NCBI RefSeq assembly: GCF_013328205.1
Contig: NZ_JABULH010000005.1
Location: 1 to 64,000, forward strand
Direction: 5' to 3'
Source of the DNA: Sphingomonas hominis
GTDB taxonomy: Bacteria; Pseudomonadota; Alphaproteobacteria; Sphingomonadales; Sphingomonadaceae
Length of the DNA: 64,000 nt
Position 1 is the stretch's first letter. The number at the start of each line of letters is the position of its first letter. Below the pieces are notes generated by a model. It was given only the letters and a program-made list of their open reading frames with translations, was not told where the DNA came from and did not search any database. Below, one piece after another: positions 17,865-26,344 of the stretch. Both the position numbers and the translations under genes were made by a program.

Positions 17865-18251
17865 TTACGTATCGGCGGTGACGATCACGCCGCCATCGAC
17901 GCGCACCGGCCACGGCGTCAGCCGCGCGCCCATGCAAGGCCCGCCCTCGCAGCGACCATCGGCAATCGCGAACACCGCGCCGTGCCACGAACACATGATC
18001 CGCGCGCCATCGGGCGTCAGATAGGCGTCGAGCTCCTGCGCCAGCGGTAGCCCGGCGTGTGGGCAGCGGTCGACGTAGCCGTAGACCGCCTCCCCCTGTC
18101 GCACGACGAAGCCGTGGAATCGCCCCGCGCGCAATTGCAGCACGTAATTGCGCGCGGCACCGTCGGCGATCTGATCGAGCGTGCCGAGCTTCACCCCCGC
18201 TGGGGTTGCAAAGACGCGAGCGGATTGCCCGCCGGTCGTCACCTCGCTCAC
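17865..18251 (-). CDS. Rieske-type [2Fe-2S] protein of the homogentisate operon
   Basis: A 128-residue protein with the Rieske cluster signature CPHAGLPL near residue 69 and CSWHGAVF near residue 93, giving two Cys and two His ligands. It resembles ferredoxin-like Rieske proteins rather than an oxygenase alpha subunit, because it has no catalytic domain. GTG 18251 is preferred because AAGGTG lies 6 bases upstream and it begins 10 bases after hmgA ends; a longer frame to 18311 overlaps hmgA. Co-transcription with hmgA suggests a link to tyrosine breakdown, but the redox partner is not visible here. Confidence 0.85.
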   Translation of the reverse strand: MSEVTTGGQSARVFATPAGVKLGTLDQIADGAARNYVLQLRAGRFHGFVVRQGEAVYGYVDRCPHAGLPLAQELDAYLTPDGARIMCSWHGAVFAIADGRCEGGPCMGARLTPWPVRVDGGVIVTADT

Positions 18252-18261
18252 GCGCGCACCT

Positions 18262-19563
18262 TCATGAACGGGGCAGCGTCGCCTTGGGGAAATCCGCCCA
18301 TACCGCGTCATAGTCGAGCTGTGCGTGCGTCAGCGCGTAGTCGGTCGGCCGGTACGCCCAGCAGCTCTCGAGCATGAACGCCATCGTGCCCTCGATCTTG
18401 TGCGGCTTGAGGTCGGCGGCACTCGCCCCCTGCCAGCTCGCGACGTCGGGGCCGTGCCCGCTCATGATGTTGTGGAGCGAGATGCCGCCGGGCTGGAAGC
18501 CTTCCGCCTTCGCATCATACGCGCCGGTGATCAGCCCCATCGCCTCCGACATGACGTTGCGGTGGAACCACGGCGGACGGAACGTCCCCTCCGCCACCAT
18601 CCAGCGCGGCGGAAAGATGACGAAATCGGCGTTGGCGCGGCCGGGCACATCGCTGGGACTCGTCAGCACGGTGAAGATCGACGGATCGGGATGGTCGAAG
18701 CTGACGGTGTTGATCGTGTTGAAGCGCGACAGGTCATAGCGCCAGGGCGCGAGATTGCCGTGCCACGCGACGACGTCGAGCGGCGAATGGTCGAGCGTCG
18801 TCGTCCACAGCGATCCCATGAACTTCTGGATGACCTCGGTCGGTTCGTCGCGGTCCTCGAACCAGGCGACCGGCGTCTCGAAATCGCGCGGGTTAGCAAG
18901 GCCGTTGGCGCCGATCGGGCCGAGATCGGGCAGGCGGAACAGCGCGCCGTGATTCTCCGCGACATAGCCGCGCGCCTGACCGTCGGGCAGTAGCGCCTTG
19001 AAACGGACGCCGCGCGGCACGAGCGCGACCTGTCCCGGCGCGACCTCGATCCGGCCGAGTTCGGTCAGCAGCTCCAGCCGCCCCTGCTCGGGGATGAAGA
19101 GCAGTTCGCCGTCCGCGTCCATGAACACGCGCGCGTCCATATCCTTGGTCGCGGCATAGACGTGCATCGCGACGCCTTCGAGGTCGGCGGGGTGGCGATT
19201 GGTCAGCATCGTCGTCATGCCGTCGACCAGATCGACGCGCTCTCCGCCCGGCAGCGGCAGCGGATCCCAGCGCAGCCGGTTGGGTGGCAGCGGCGTGTCG
19301 GCGGTGCCGGGGGCGAAACGCTTGGCTCCCTCATAAGCCTCGAACGGCGGATGCTCCGCGGTCGGGCGCATCCGGTACAGCCACGAGCGGCGATTCTCGT
19401 GCCTTGGCGCGGTGAAGGCGGTGCCTGACAGTTGCTCGGTATAGAGCCCGAAGGCGGGGCGCTGCGGCGAGTTGCGGCCGATCGGCAGCGCACCGGGGAT
19501 CGCCTCGGTCGAGACGTGGTTGCCGAAACCGGGGATGTAGGTGGGGGTGATGGGGTCGGTCAT
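18262..19563 (-). CDS. hmgA: Homogentisate 1,2-dioxygenase
   Basis: A 433-residue iron enzyme that opens the ring of homogentisate to maleylacetoacetate in tyrosine and phenylalanine catabolism. The start [19 protein letters not shown] and the segment [15 protein letters not shown] are highly conserved. The C-terminal cupin contains [20 protein letters not shown] and MSEAMGLI, which carry the iron-ligand region, and [10 protein letters not shown] follows. Length is standard. It lies downstream of hppD on the same strand, 176 bases apart, and is followed by the Rieske gene. Maleylacetoacetate isomerase and fumarylacetoacetase are not in this window. Confidence 0.97.
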   Translation of the reverse strand: MTDPITPTYIPGFGNHVSTEAIPGALPIGRNSPQRPAFGLYTEQLSGTAFTAPRHENRRSWLYRMRPTAEHPPFEAYEGAKRFAPGTADTPLPPNRLRWDPLPLPGGERVDLVDGMTTMLTNRHPADLEGVAMHVYAATKDMDARVFMDADGELLFIPEQGRLELLTELGRIEVAPGQVALVPRGVRFKALLPDGQARGYVAENHGALFRLPDLGPIGANGLANPRDFETPVAWFEDRDEPTEVIQKFMGSLWTTTLDHSPLDVVAWHGNLAPWRYDLSRFNTINTVSFDHPDPSIFTVLTSPSDVPGRANADFVIFPPRWMVAEGTFRPPWFHRNVMSEAMGLITGAYDAKAEGFQPGGISLHNIMSGHGPDVASWQGASAADLKPHKIEGTMAFMLESCWAYRPTDYALTHAQLDYDAVWADFPKATLPRS

Positions 19564-19712
19564 CCTCGGTCCTTCCTTGGGCGGCTTTGTGTAACGAATC
19601 CGCGGGTGGATCGTGTCACGCCCGCCGGCGCGTCAGACGCGGCGAAGCCGCGCCTTGTGCGCCGGCTTCGTCGCGCTAGCCGGTCGACGGCGCCGCCGTC
19701 GCGGCGCATCTC

Positions 19713-19734
19713 GTGCGAAGCGTTCGCTTCGCAC
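19713..19734. terminator. Strong hairpin between hppD and hmgA
   Basis: GTGCGAAGCG (19713-19722) is mirrored by CGCTTCGCAC (19725-19734), forming a tight GC-rich stem closed by GTTC. It is 6 bases beyond the hppD stop. There is no T-run, so it may attenuate or protect the hppD message rather than fully terminate. Further GCTTCG-rich dyads lie at 19637-19680. Confidence 0.5.
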
Positions 19735-19739
19735 ATCGA

Positions 19740-20792
19740 TCAGGCGTCGACTGTAATGACACCGCGCCGAATTTGGTCGAGTTCAATCGACTCATACAGC
19801 GCCTGGAAGTTGCCGTTGCCGAACCCCTCGTTGCCTTTGCGCTGGATGATCTCGAAGAAGATCGGGCCGACCATGTTCTCGGTGAAGATCTGCAGCAGCA
19901 ATCCTTCCTCGCCGACGTTGCCGTCGATCAGGATGCGGTTGCGGCGCAGCCGCTCCAGGTCCTCGCCGTGGTTCGGCACGCGCTTATCGACCAGCTCGTA
20001 GTAGGTCTCGATCGTGTCCTGCAACCGCACACCGCGCGCGCGCAGCTTCTCGACGGTGGTGTAAATGTCGTCGGTGGTGAGCGCGAGATGCTGGATGCCT
20101 TCGCCGTTGTAATCGCGGATGAACTCCTCGATCTGGCTCTTGTCGTCCTGGCTCTCGTTCAAGGGGATGCGGATCGCCTTGTCGGGCGCGATCATCGCCT
20201 GGCTGAACAGGCCCGTCGCCTTGCCCTTGATGTCGAAATACTTCTGCTCCTCGAAGCCGAAGATCTGGCCGTAGAACGCCGACCACGTCCGCATCTGTCC
20301 GCGCCGCACGTTGTGCGTCAGGTGATCGAGCAGGTCGAGCCCGACGTTGTTCTCCGCCGCTGCGTCCTGCCAGCCCTCGACCTCGGTCCAGTCGGCGAAC
20401 GGATCGGCGTCGACCAGGTACAGCAGCGAGCCGCCGATGCCTTCGAGCACCTGCGCGTCAGGCAGTGCGCTGCCGCTCGCGTCCATGGCCTTGGCGCCAC
20501 GCTCCACCGCTGCGTCGAGCGCCTCGCGCGCGTTCGAGACGCGGAACGCCATCGCGTTGGCCGACGGGCCGTGACTGTTACGGAACTCGGCGGCCTGCCC
20601 AGTCTCCTCGCGGTTGATCAGCAGGTTGATGCGACCCTGGCGGTAGAGCGTCACCTGCTTGGTCGGGTGCGTGGCGGCCGGAACGAAGCCGAGCGCCTCG
20701 AACTGCTTGGCAAGCCTGTCGGGTTCAGGCGAGGTGAACTCGCAGAAGGCGAAGCCGTCGAGCCCCATCGGATTGACGTCGATATGGTCCAT
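19740..20792 (-). CDS. hppD: 4-hydroxyphenylpyruvate dioxygenase
   Basis: A 350-residue non-haem iron dioxygenase converting 4-hydroxyphenylpyruvate to homogentisate, the step before HmgA. It has two vicinal-oxygen-chelate domains. Metal ligands appear as His in DHLTHNV, His in GIQHLALTT and Glu in GPIFFEIIQRKG, all in the C-terminal domain. The conserved C-terminal GFGNGNF segment is present. It is probably first in the unit hppD-hmgA-Rieske. About 118 bases separate it from the divergent peptidase gene and should hold the promoter. Confidence 0.97.
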   Translation of the reverse strand: MDHIDVNPMGLDGFAFCEFTSPEPDRLAKQFEALGFVPAATHPTKQVTLYRQGRINLLINREETGQAAEFRNSHGPSANAMAFRVSNAREALDAAVERGAKAMDASGSALPDAQVLEGIGGSLLYLVDADPFADWTEVEGWQDAAAENNVGLDLLDHLTHNVRRGQMRTWSAFYGQIFGFEEQKYFDIKGKATGLFSQAMIAPDKAIRIPLNESQDDKSQIEEFIRDYNGEGIQHLALTTDDIYTTVEKLRARGVRLQDTIETYYELVDKRVPNHGEDLERLRRNRILIDGNVGEEGLLLQIFTENMVGPIFFEIIQRKGNEGFGNGNFQALYESIELDQIRRGVITVDA

Positions 20793-20910
20793 GAGCCTGC
20801 TCCACTGGTATCAAGTGAAACTATTCTGATGCGTGAGGCGCGCGAAGTCAATGCGGGCGCGGTGTTGCGCGGTGATGACCGCGCGACCTGCACGGCGTAG
20901 AGGACGAGGC

Positions 20911-21885
20911 ATGTCGCGTCTGCTCCGCATCTTGCTCCCCCTCACGCTGCTCGCCGCCGCAGCGCCCGACAGCCGCGCGACATTCGAGGCGTTGCGGGCG
21001 CAGGATGCGCGGCTCGCGGACGTGGCGTGGCGGCTCACCACCGCGAACGCCGCGCTGTGCCGCGACCAGCAGCCGGGCACTGGGCTCGTGCTTCACGCGA
21101 TCGACCAATATGCCGCGCGTGATGCCGACACGGCGCGCGCGGTGTTCGGCTTCGCGGAGCCGGTTGCGGTGGAGTGGGTGGTGCCCGGTTCACCCGCTGC
21201 GCGGGCGGGGATCGTCCAGAACGAAGGACTGGCGGCGATCGCCGGCACGCCGCTGACTGCGCCGACCGCAGCGCACGACACCAGCGCGACGCGTGATGCG
21301 GCACTTGCCCGGCTGGCCGCGCGACCGCCGGGCGCACCGATCGTGCTGACGCTCAACGACTTGGACGGCACGCGCCGCGCCACGATCGCGCCGGTCCCCG
21401 CCTGCCGCAGCGAGTTCGAGGTGGTCGCAGGACCCAAGCTCGGCGCGTCATCGGACGGGTATGTCGTGCAGGTCGGCGCGCGGTTGATGGAAACGTACGG
21501 CGACGACGATGTAGCAGTCGTGGTCGCGCACGAGCTCGCGCACACGATCCTGCGCCACCGCGCGCGGCTGGAGGCGGCGGGGGTCAAATGGGGGCTGTTC
21601 GGCGAGTTCGGCCGCAACGCGCGGCTGTTTCGCGTGACGGAAACCGAGGCCGACGTGCTTGGCGCGTTTCTGCTGCGCAACGCCGGCTGGGACCCGCAGA
21701 ATGCGGTACGCTTCTGGCAAGGGCCGGGAAAAAAGGTCGACCCCGGCATGTTCCGCAGCCGCACGCATCCGTCACCTAAGGATCGCGCACGGATCATCGC
21801 GGAAGCGCTGGCGGCGATGCCGGCGGGTGCGCCGACGCCGTACGTGCCCGCGATCCTAGATCAGCGCGATGCAGCGTTACAGTGA
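20911..21885 (+). CDS. Exported M48-like zinc metallopeptidase with PDZ-like segment
   Basis: A 324-residue protein with an N-terminal signal peptide (LLRILLPLTLLAAAAP). The segment VEWVVPGSPAARAGIVQNEG near residue 90 is PDZ-like. The zinc motif HELAH is at residues 207-211, and a downstream ETEADVLGAFLL supplies the third ligand in the M48 manner. The C-terminus has THPSPKDRARII, typical of M48 proteins that assist outer-membrane quality control. ATG 20911 follows GAGGACGAGG and gives a clean signal peptide. It is divergent from hppD and convergent with hemA across a REP-like element. Confidence 0.85.
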   Translation: MSRLLRILLPLTLLAAAAPDSRATFEALRAQDARLADVAWRLTTANAALCRDQQPGTGLVLHAIDQYAARDADTARAVFGFAEPVAVEWVVPGSPAARAGIVQNEGLAAIAGTPLTAPTAAHDTSATRDAALARLAARPPGAPIVLTLNDLDGTRRATIAPVPACRSEFEVVAGPKLGASSDGYVVQVGARLMETYGDDDVAVVVAHELAHTILRHRARLEAAGVKWGLFGEFGRNARLFRVTETEADVLGAFLLRNAGWDPQNAVRFWQGPGKKVDPGMFRSRTHPSPKDRARIIAEALAAMPAGAPTPYVPAILDQRDAALQ

Positions 21886-21893
21886 ACGCGGTT

Positions 21894-21972
21894 GCCCGGA
21901 CTTGATCCGGCGTCCCACTTCTCCGCACGCTAGAGACAGGCAGCGGGATCCCGGCTCAAGGCCGGGATGACG
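21894..21972. repeat. REP-like palindromic element, copy 4
   Basis: CCCGGACTTGATCCGG at the left and GGGATCCCGGCTCAAGGCC then GGGATGACG at the right flank a variable centre with CCCACTTCT and CAGCGGG. It fills the gap between the convergent peptidase and hemA genes and could serve as a bidirectional transcript end. Confidence 0.82.
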
Positions 21973-21978
21973 AAGTTG

Positions 21979-23247
21979 CTACGCCGCCTGACGCAGCTCC
22001 AGCCGGCCCCAGATCTCGACCAACGCGTCGGTCAGCTCGCGCATCATCGCCTCGCTGTGCGCGGGGCCGGGGGTGAAGCGCAACCGCTCGGTGCCGCGCG
22101 GGACGGTCGGATAATTGATCGGCTGAACGTACACACCGTATTCGGCAAGTAGGATGTCGCTGATCTTCTTGGCCTTGACCGGATCGCCGACCATCACCGG
22201 CACGATGTGCGTTTCGCCGATCATCACCGGCAGACCGGCGTCGGCCAGCATCGCCTTGAGCGTCGCGGCGGCGGCCTGCTGCCCGTCGCGCTCGACGCTC
22301 GACGATTTCAGGTGCCGGACGGACGCCAGCACGCCCGCGACCAGCACCGGCGACAGCGAGGTCGTGAAGATGAACCCGGGCGCGTAGGAGCGGATCACGT
22401 CGACGATGGTGCGGTCGGCCGCGATATAGCCGCCCATCACGCCGAACGCCTTGCCCAGCGTTCCCTCGATGATCGTCAGCCGGTCGGCGACCGCATCACG
22501 CTCCGAGATGCCGCCGCCGCGCGCGCCGTACATGCCGACCGCGTGCACCTCGTCGAGGTAGGTCAGCGCATTATACTTGTCGGCGAGGTCGCAGATCGCC
22601 GCGATCGGCGCGACATCGCCTTCCATCGAGTATACGCTCTCAAACGCGATCAGCTTGGGCACCGCGGCATCGTCGGCGGCGAGCAGTTCCTCCAGATGCG
22701 CGAGATCATTGTGGCGGAACACGCGCTTCTCGCAGCCCGAATTGCGGATGCCTGCGATCATCGAGGCGTGGTTCAGCTCGTCGGAATAGATGATGCAGCC
22801 CGGCAGCACCTTGGCGAGCGTCGCCAGCGTTGCCTCGTTCGAGACATAGCCGCTGGTGAACAGCAGCGCCGCTTCCTTGCCGTGCAAATCGGCGAGTTCC
22901 GCCTCCAAGTCGACGTGATAGTGCGTGTTGCCGCCAATGTTGCGCGTCCCACCCGAGCCGGCGCCGACGTCGTGGAGCGCTTCTTCCATCGCCGCGATAA
23001 CCTTGGGGTGCTGCCCCATCGCGAGATAATCGTTCGAGCACCAGACCGTGATCGGCTTGGGGCCGTTGTGCCCGGCGAAGCAGCGCGCATTGGGGAACAT
23101 GCCCTTGTTGCGCAGGATGTCGATAAAGACGCGGTAGCGCCCTTCGGCATGCAGGCGGTCGATCGCCTGAGTAAACACGCGCGAATAATCGACCGGGCGT
23201 GCGTCGACCTGATGGACGCGGCGCGCTTCGCTGCTCTCGCTAATCAT
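21979..23247 (-). CDS. hemA: 5-aminolevulinate synthase
   Basis: A 422-residue PLP enzyme making 5-aminolevulinate from glycine and succinyl-CoA, the C4 entry to haem typical of alphaproteobacteria. Blocks include [43 protein letters not shown] and [16 protein letters not shown], whose Lys binds PLP. The C-terminus [15 protein letters not shown] is standard. The first 18 or so residues are not conserved; typical homologues start close to [12 protein letters not shown], so a slightly later start is possible. It is next to murI on the same strand, 49 bases downstream of it. Confidence 0.95.
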   Translation of the reverse strand: MISESSEARRVHQVDARPVDYSRVFTQAIDRLHAEGRYRVFIDILRNKGMFPNARCFAGHNGPKPITVWCSNDYLAMGQHPKVIAAMEEALHDVGAGSGGTRNIGGNTHYHVDLEAELADLHGKEAALLFTSGYVSNEATLATLAKVLPGCIIYSDELNHASMIAGIRNSGCEKRVFRHNDLAHLEELLAADDAAVPKLIAFESVYSMEGDVAPIAAICDLADKYNALTYLDEVHAVGMYGARGGGISERDAVADRLTIIEGTLGKAFGVMGGYIAADRTIVDVIRSYAPGFIFTTSLSPVLVAGVLASVRHLKSSSVERDGQQAAAATLKAMLADAGLPVMIGETHIVPVMVGDPVKAKKISDILLAEYGVYVQPINYPTVPRGTERLRFTPGPAHSEAMMRELTDALVEIWGRLELRQAA

Positions 23248-23296
23248 GCGAGCGACTTACGCCTGTGTCACACGCTTTTCCAGCGCATTTGGTCGA

Positions 23297-24097
23297 TCAC
23301 AGTGTCTCGGGCGGGGCGAAGCCGTGCGCGCGCAGGTGCGCGCCGATTTGGGCCTCACGCTCGCTGAGCCGGGTGAACACCAGACGCGCCTCGCCCGAGT
23401 CGTGCGGCCATTGCTGCCCATCGGTCAGCGTCGCCACGCGCCGCGCGATGCCTGGGCCGCCGTCGACAAAGGTGACCTCGCGCGGCACCACCGCGCGCAT
23501 GTCGTCCTCCAGCAGTGGGAAGTGGGTGCACGCGTTGACGATCACGTCGATAGCTTCGCCACCCGCCTGCCCGAACAAGCCGGCGAGTTCGCGCGCCACC
23601 GCGTCCGGCGCGACCGCCTCGCCCGCCAGCTTTGCTTCCGCCAACTCGACCAGCGCCGCCGAACCGTAGCGCAGCACCGTGCAGTCGCCCGCGAACCGCC
23701 TGGCGAGGTCGTCGACATAGGGCTGGCGTACCGTTGCCTCAGTACCGAGCACGCCGATCACGCGCGTGCGCGACGCCTGTGCCGCGGGCTTGATCGCGGG
23801 CACCGTGCCGACGATCGGAAGATCAAGCGCGGCGCGCACCGCGGGCAGCGCGATCGTGGACGCCGTGTTGCACGCGATCACGATCAATCGCGGGCGGAAT
23901 CGCTCCAACAATCGCCCGAGCAGCGCGGGCACGCGCGCGGCGATCTCGCCCTCGCTCTTGGTGCCGTAAGGAAAGCCCGCGCTGTCGGCGGCGTAGACGA
24001 TCGGTGCGGCGGGCAGCAGCGCGCGCGTCGGCGCGACCACCGACAAGCCGCCCACACCAGAATCGAAGAACAGGATCGGTCGCGTATTGTCGCTCAT
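23297..24097 (-). CDS. murI: Glutamate racemase
   Basis: A 266-residue enzyme supplying D-glutamate for peptidoglycan. The N-terminus has ILFFDSGVGGLSVV. The two catalytic cysteines lie in ACNTASTIALP and NACTHFPLLEDD, both intact. I chose ATG 24097 (MSDNTRP) because it gives the usual distance to DSGVGG; an in-frame ATG at 24109 would add four residues, and neither has a strong ribosome-binding site. It reads toward hemA and may be co-transcribed. A divergent plsY gene begins about 110 bases away. Confidence 0.93.
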   Translation of the reverse strand: MSDNTRPILFFDSGVGGLSVVAPTRALLPAAPIVYAADSAGFPYGTKSEGEIAARVPALLGRLLERFRPRLIVIACNTASTIALPAVRAALDLPIVGTVPAIKPAAQASRTRVIGVLGTEATVRQPYVDDLARRFAGDCTVLRYGSAALVELAEAKLAGEAVAPDAVARELAGLFGQAGGEAIDVIVNACTHFPLLEDDMRAVVPREVTFVDGGPGIARRVATLTDGQQWPHDSGEARLVFTRLSEREAQIGAHLRAHGFAPPETL

Positions 24098-24209
24098 CGC
24101 CGACCGCATAGGCTTGGGATGCTAGTAGATACAGATGAGTGACACACTATTCGCAGGGCGCTAGAACAGGGTCAGAAGGGGAACAGAACTGGGCACCGAA
24201 ATCGTCTGG

Positions 24210-24800
24210 ATGCCGCCCGCGGCGGCGTTGCTGATCGGCTATCTGCTCGGTTCGATTCCGTTCGGCGTTATCCTGACGCGGTTGGGCGGCGCCGGCGATC
24301 TGCGGCAGGTCGGCTCGGGCAACATCGGCGCCACCAACGTGCTGCGCACCGGGCGCAAGGGGCTCGCCGCCGCGACGCTGCTGCTCGACATGTTGAAGGG
24401 CGTGGCAGCGGTGCTGATCGTCGCGCGGCTGTTCCCGCAGGAAACGCCGCTCGCCGCCGCGGGCGCGTTCATCGGCCACTGCTATCCCGTCTGGCTCCGT
24501 TTCAAGGGCGGCAAGGGCGTCGCGACGCTGATGGGGATCGCGGTCGCGCTCGCCTGGCCGCTCGGTCTCGTCTACGCGGTCGTGTGGCTGGGGCTGCTCG
24601 CAGGAATGCGCATCTCCTCGGTCGCGGGCATGGCGGCGGCGGTCAGCGCGCCGGTCGCTGCCGCGATACTCGGCCCGTTCGACCTCGTGCCGCTGCTGCT
24701 CGCGCTCGCGCTCTTGGTGGTGTGGAAGCATCGGGCCAACATCTCCCGATTGCTCGACGGTACCGAGCCGCGGATCGGCCGCAGCAGGGACGCGGCCTGA
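24210..24800 (+). CDS. plsY: Acyl-phosphate:glycerol-3-phosphate acyltransferase
   Basis: A 196-residue inner-membrane enzyme starting phospholipid synthesis from acyl-phosphate. Conserved motifs are GYLLGSIPFGVIL, the phosphate-binding GSGNIGATNVLRTGR, LDMLKG, and HCYPVWLRFKGGKGVAT. About five membrane segments are visible. ATG 24210 gives a family-like MPP start, but the only good Shine-Dalgarno-like stretch (AAGGG at 24177-24181) is placed 7 bases before an in-frame CTG at 24189, so the true start is uncertain. Two bases separate its stop from the dprA start, so the genes are coupled. Confidence 0.95.
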   Translation: MPPAAALLIGYLLGSIPFGVILTRLGGAGDLRQVGSGNIGATNVLRTGRKGLAAATLLLDMLKGVAAVLIVARLFPQETPLAAAGAFIGHCYPVWLRFKGGKGVATLMGIAVALAWPLGLVYAVVWLGLLAGMRISSVAGMAAAVSAPVAAAILGPFDLVPLLLALALLVVWKHRANISRLLDGTEPRIGRSRDAA

Positions 24801-24802
24801 CC

Positions 24803-25945
24803 GTGCGCGAAGTCGCGGCCCTCGATCGCGCAACCGCGGCCGGCAGTATCGACGACAATGACGCGCTCGCGCGGCTGCGGCTGATCCGCACAGCCTCGAT
24901 CGGGCCGGTGTCGTTCCGGCAATTGATCGCGCGCTTCGGCACCGCGGCGGCGGCGATCGAGGCGCTGCCCGACCTAGCACGGCGCGGCGGCGGGCGCGTA
25001 CCCGCGGTGACCGACACGGGTGTGGCATTGCGCGAGATGGAGGCGGTCGCGCGGATCGGCGCGCGCTACCTGTTTCTCGGCCGTGACGATTACCCGCCGC
25101 TGCTCGCCGAACTGTCGGACGCGCCGCCCGTCCTCACCATCCGCGGCGACCGGTCGCTCGCGTCGCGGGACACGGTGGCGATGGTGGGTGCGCGCAACGC
25201 CTCCGCCGCGTCGTGCCGCTTCGCGCGCGGCCTGGCGCAGGAGGTCGCACAGGCGGGCGCGGTCGTCGTCTCGGGGCTGGCACGCGGGATCGATACCGCC
25301 GCACACGAGGGTGCCGGCAGCGCGACGATCGGCGTCATCGCGGGCGGGATCGACGTCGCCTACCCGCCGGAGAATGCGCGACTGCAGGACCGCATCGCCG
25401 CAGACGCACTGCTGGTCGCCGAGATGCCGCCCGGCACCGAACCGCGCGCGCGCCACTTCCCGCATCGCAACCGAATCATCGCGGCGCTCTCGCTCGGCAC
25501 CGTGGTGATCGAGGCCGCGCCGCGCTCAGGCTCGCTGATCACCGCCAGGTTGGCGGGCGAGGCGGGACGCGAGGTGATGGCAGTGCCCGGCCACCCTAGC
25601 GACCCGCGCGCGCAAGGCTGCAACGGCCTGATCCGCGACGGCGCGGTGCTGGTCCAGTCCGCCGCCGACGTGCTTGAACAGATCCGCCCGATCGACCCGC
25701 GCGCCGTCAATCGGTTAAACGGCGTTCGATCGCCGAACGCGGCGTGGGGCGCACCGCCGCCCGAGGATGCGAGCGAGGCCGAGCGCCGCCGCATCGTGTC
25801 GCTGCTCGGCCCCGTCCCGGTCGGCGTCGACGAACTCGTCCGTCAGGCTGGGCTCGCGCCGGCGGTGGTGCAGATGGTGCTGCTCGAACTCGAACTCGGC
25901 GGCCGGCTCGAACGTCACGCCGCCGGGCGGGTCAGCCTGTGCTGA
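24803..25945 (+). CDS. dprA: DNA-processing protein DprA (Smf)
   Basis: A 380-residue protein that loads RecA onto incoming single-stranded DNA during transformation. An N-terminal SAM-like region precedes the Rossmann DprA domain: DTVAMVGARNASAASC, VVSGLARGIDTAAHEGAG, VIAGGIDVAYPPEN, FPHRNRIIAALSL, VIEAAPRSGSLITARLA and the late PGHPSDPRAQGCNGLIRDGA. A C-terminal winged-helix DML1-like domain is present. The start is GTG 24803, just after plsY. The plsY-dprA-topA order is common in alphaproteobacteria. Confidence 0.95.
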   Translation: MREVAALDRATAAGSIDDNDALARLRLIRTASIGPVSFRQLIARFGTAAAAIEALPDLARRGGGRVPAVTDTGVALREMEAVARIGARYLFLGRDDYPPLLAELSDAPPVLTIRGDRSLASRDTVAMVGARNASAASCRFARGLAQEVAQAGAVVVSGLARGIDTAAHEGAGSATIGVIAGGIDVAYPPENARLQDRIAADALLVAEMPPGTEPRARHFPHRNRIIAALSLGTVVIEAAPRSGSLITARLAGEAGREVMAVPGHPSDPRAQGCNGLIRDGAVLVQSAADVLEQIRPIDPRAVNRLNGVRSPNAAWGAPPPEDASEAERRRIVSLLGPVPVGVDELVRQAGLAPAVVQMVLLELELGGRLERHAAGRVSLC

Positions 25946-26283
25946 GCGCGCCGCGCTGGGTCGGCTGGTGGTTCCGCGGTGCCGCGATCTACGCCACGAT
26001 GGCGCTTGTCGCCAGCCTCGCCGCACCAGGACCGCTCATCCTGCCGCAACTCGCCTTCACGCTGACTGCGCTCGCGTTCCAGCTCGTCTTCTGGACGATC
26101 GGCGGCGATCCGGTGCGGTATCGCCCGCTGATGCTCGCGGGTGTCGCCGAGAAGGGCGCGTTCGGCGTGCCCGCGCTAGTTCTGGCGGGCGGATCGGCGA
26201 CCGCGGCCTTTGGCGCGATCGACCTGATCCTGGGCGCGGGCTTCGTGCTTGCCTGGTTCGCCACACCCTCACGCGCCCCTTGA
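25939..26283 (+). CDS. Small integral membrane protein of unknown function
   Basis: A 114-residue hydrophobic protein with about four predicted membrane helices (IYATMALVASLAA, LAFTLTALAFQLVFW, GVPALVLAGGSATAAFGAI, LILGAGFVLAWFA). The GTG start at 25939 overlaps the end of dprA by 7 bases, so it is probably translated from the same message. No catalytic motif is visible and I do not recognise a named family. Its position between dprA and topA suggests only that it belongs to this operon. Confidence 0.65.
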   Translation: MLSAPRWVGWWFRGAAIYATMALVASLAAPGPLILPQLAFTLTALAFQLVFWTIGGDPVRYRPLMLAGVAEKGAFGVPALVLAGGSATAAFGAIDLILGAGFVLAWFATPSRAP

Positions 26284-26344
26284 CGACGCCGTCTCCGCGT
26301 CGCCACCCTCGCGTACACGTGTGAAGCTCCTTAGTTAGGCACCA

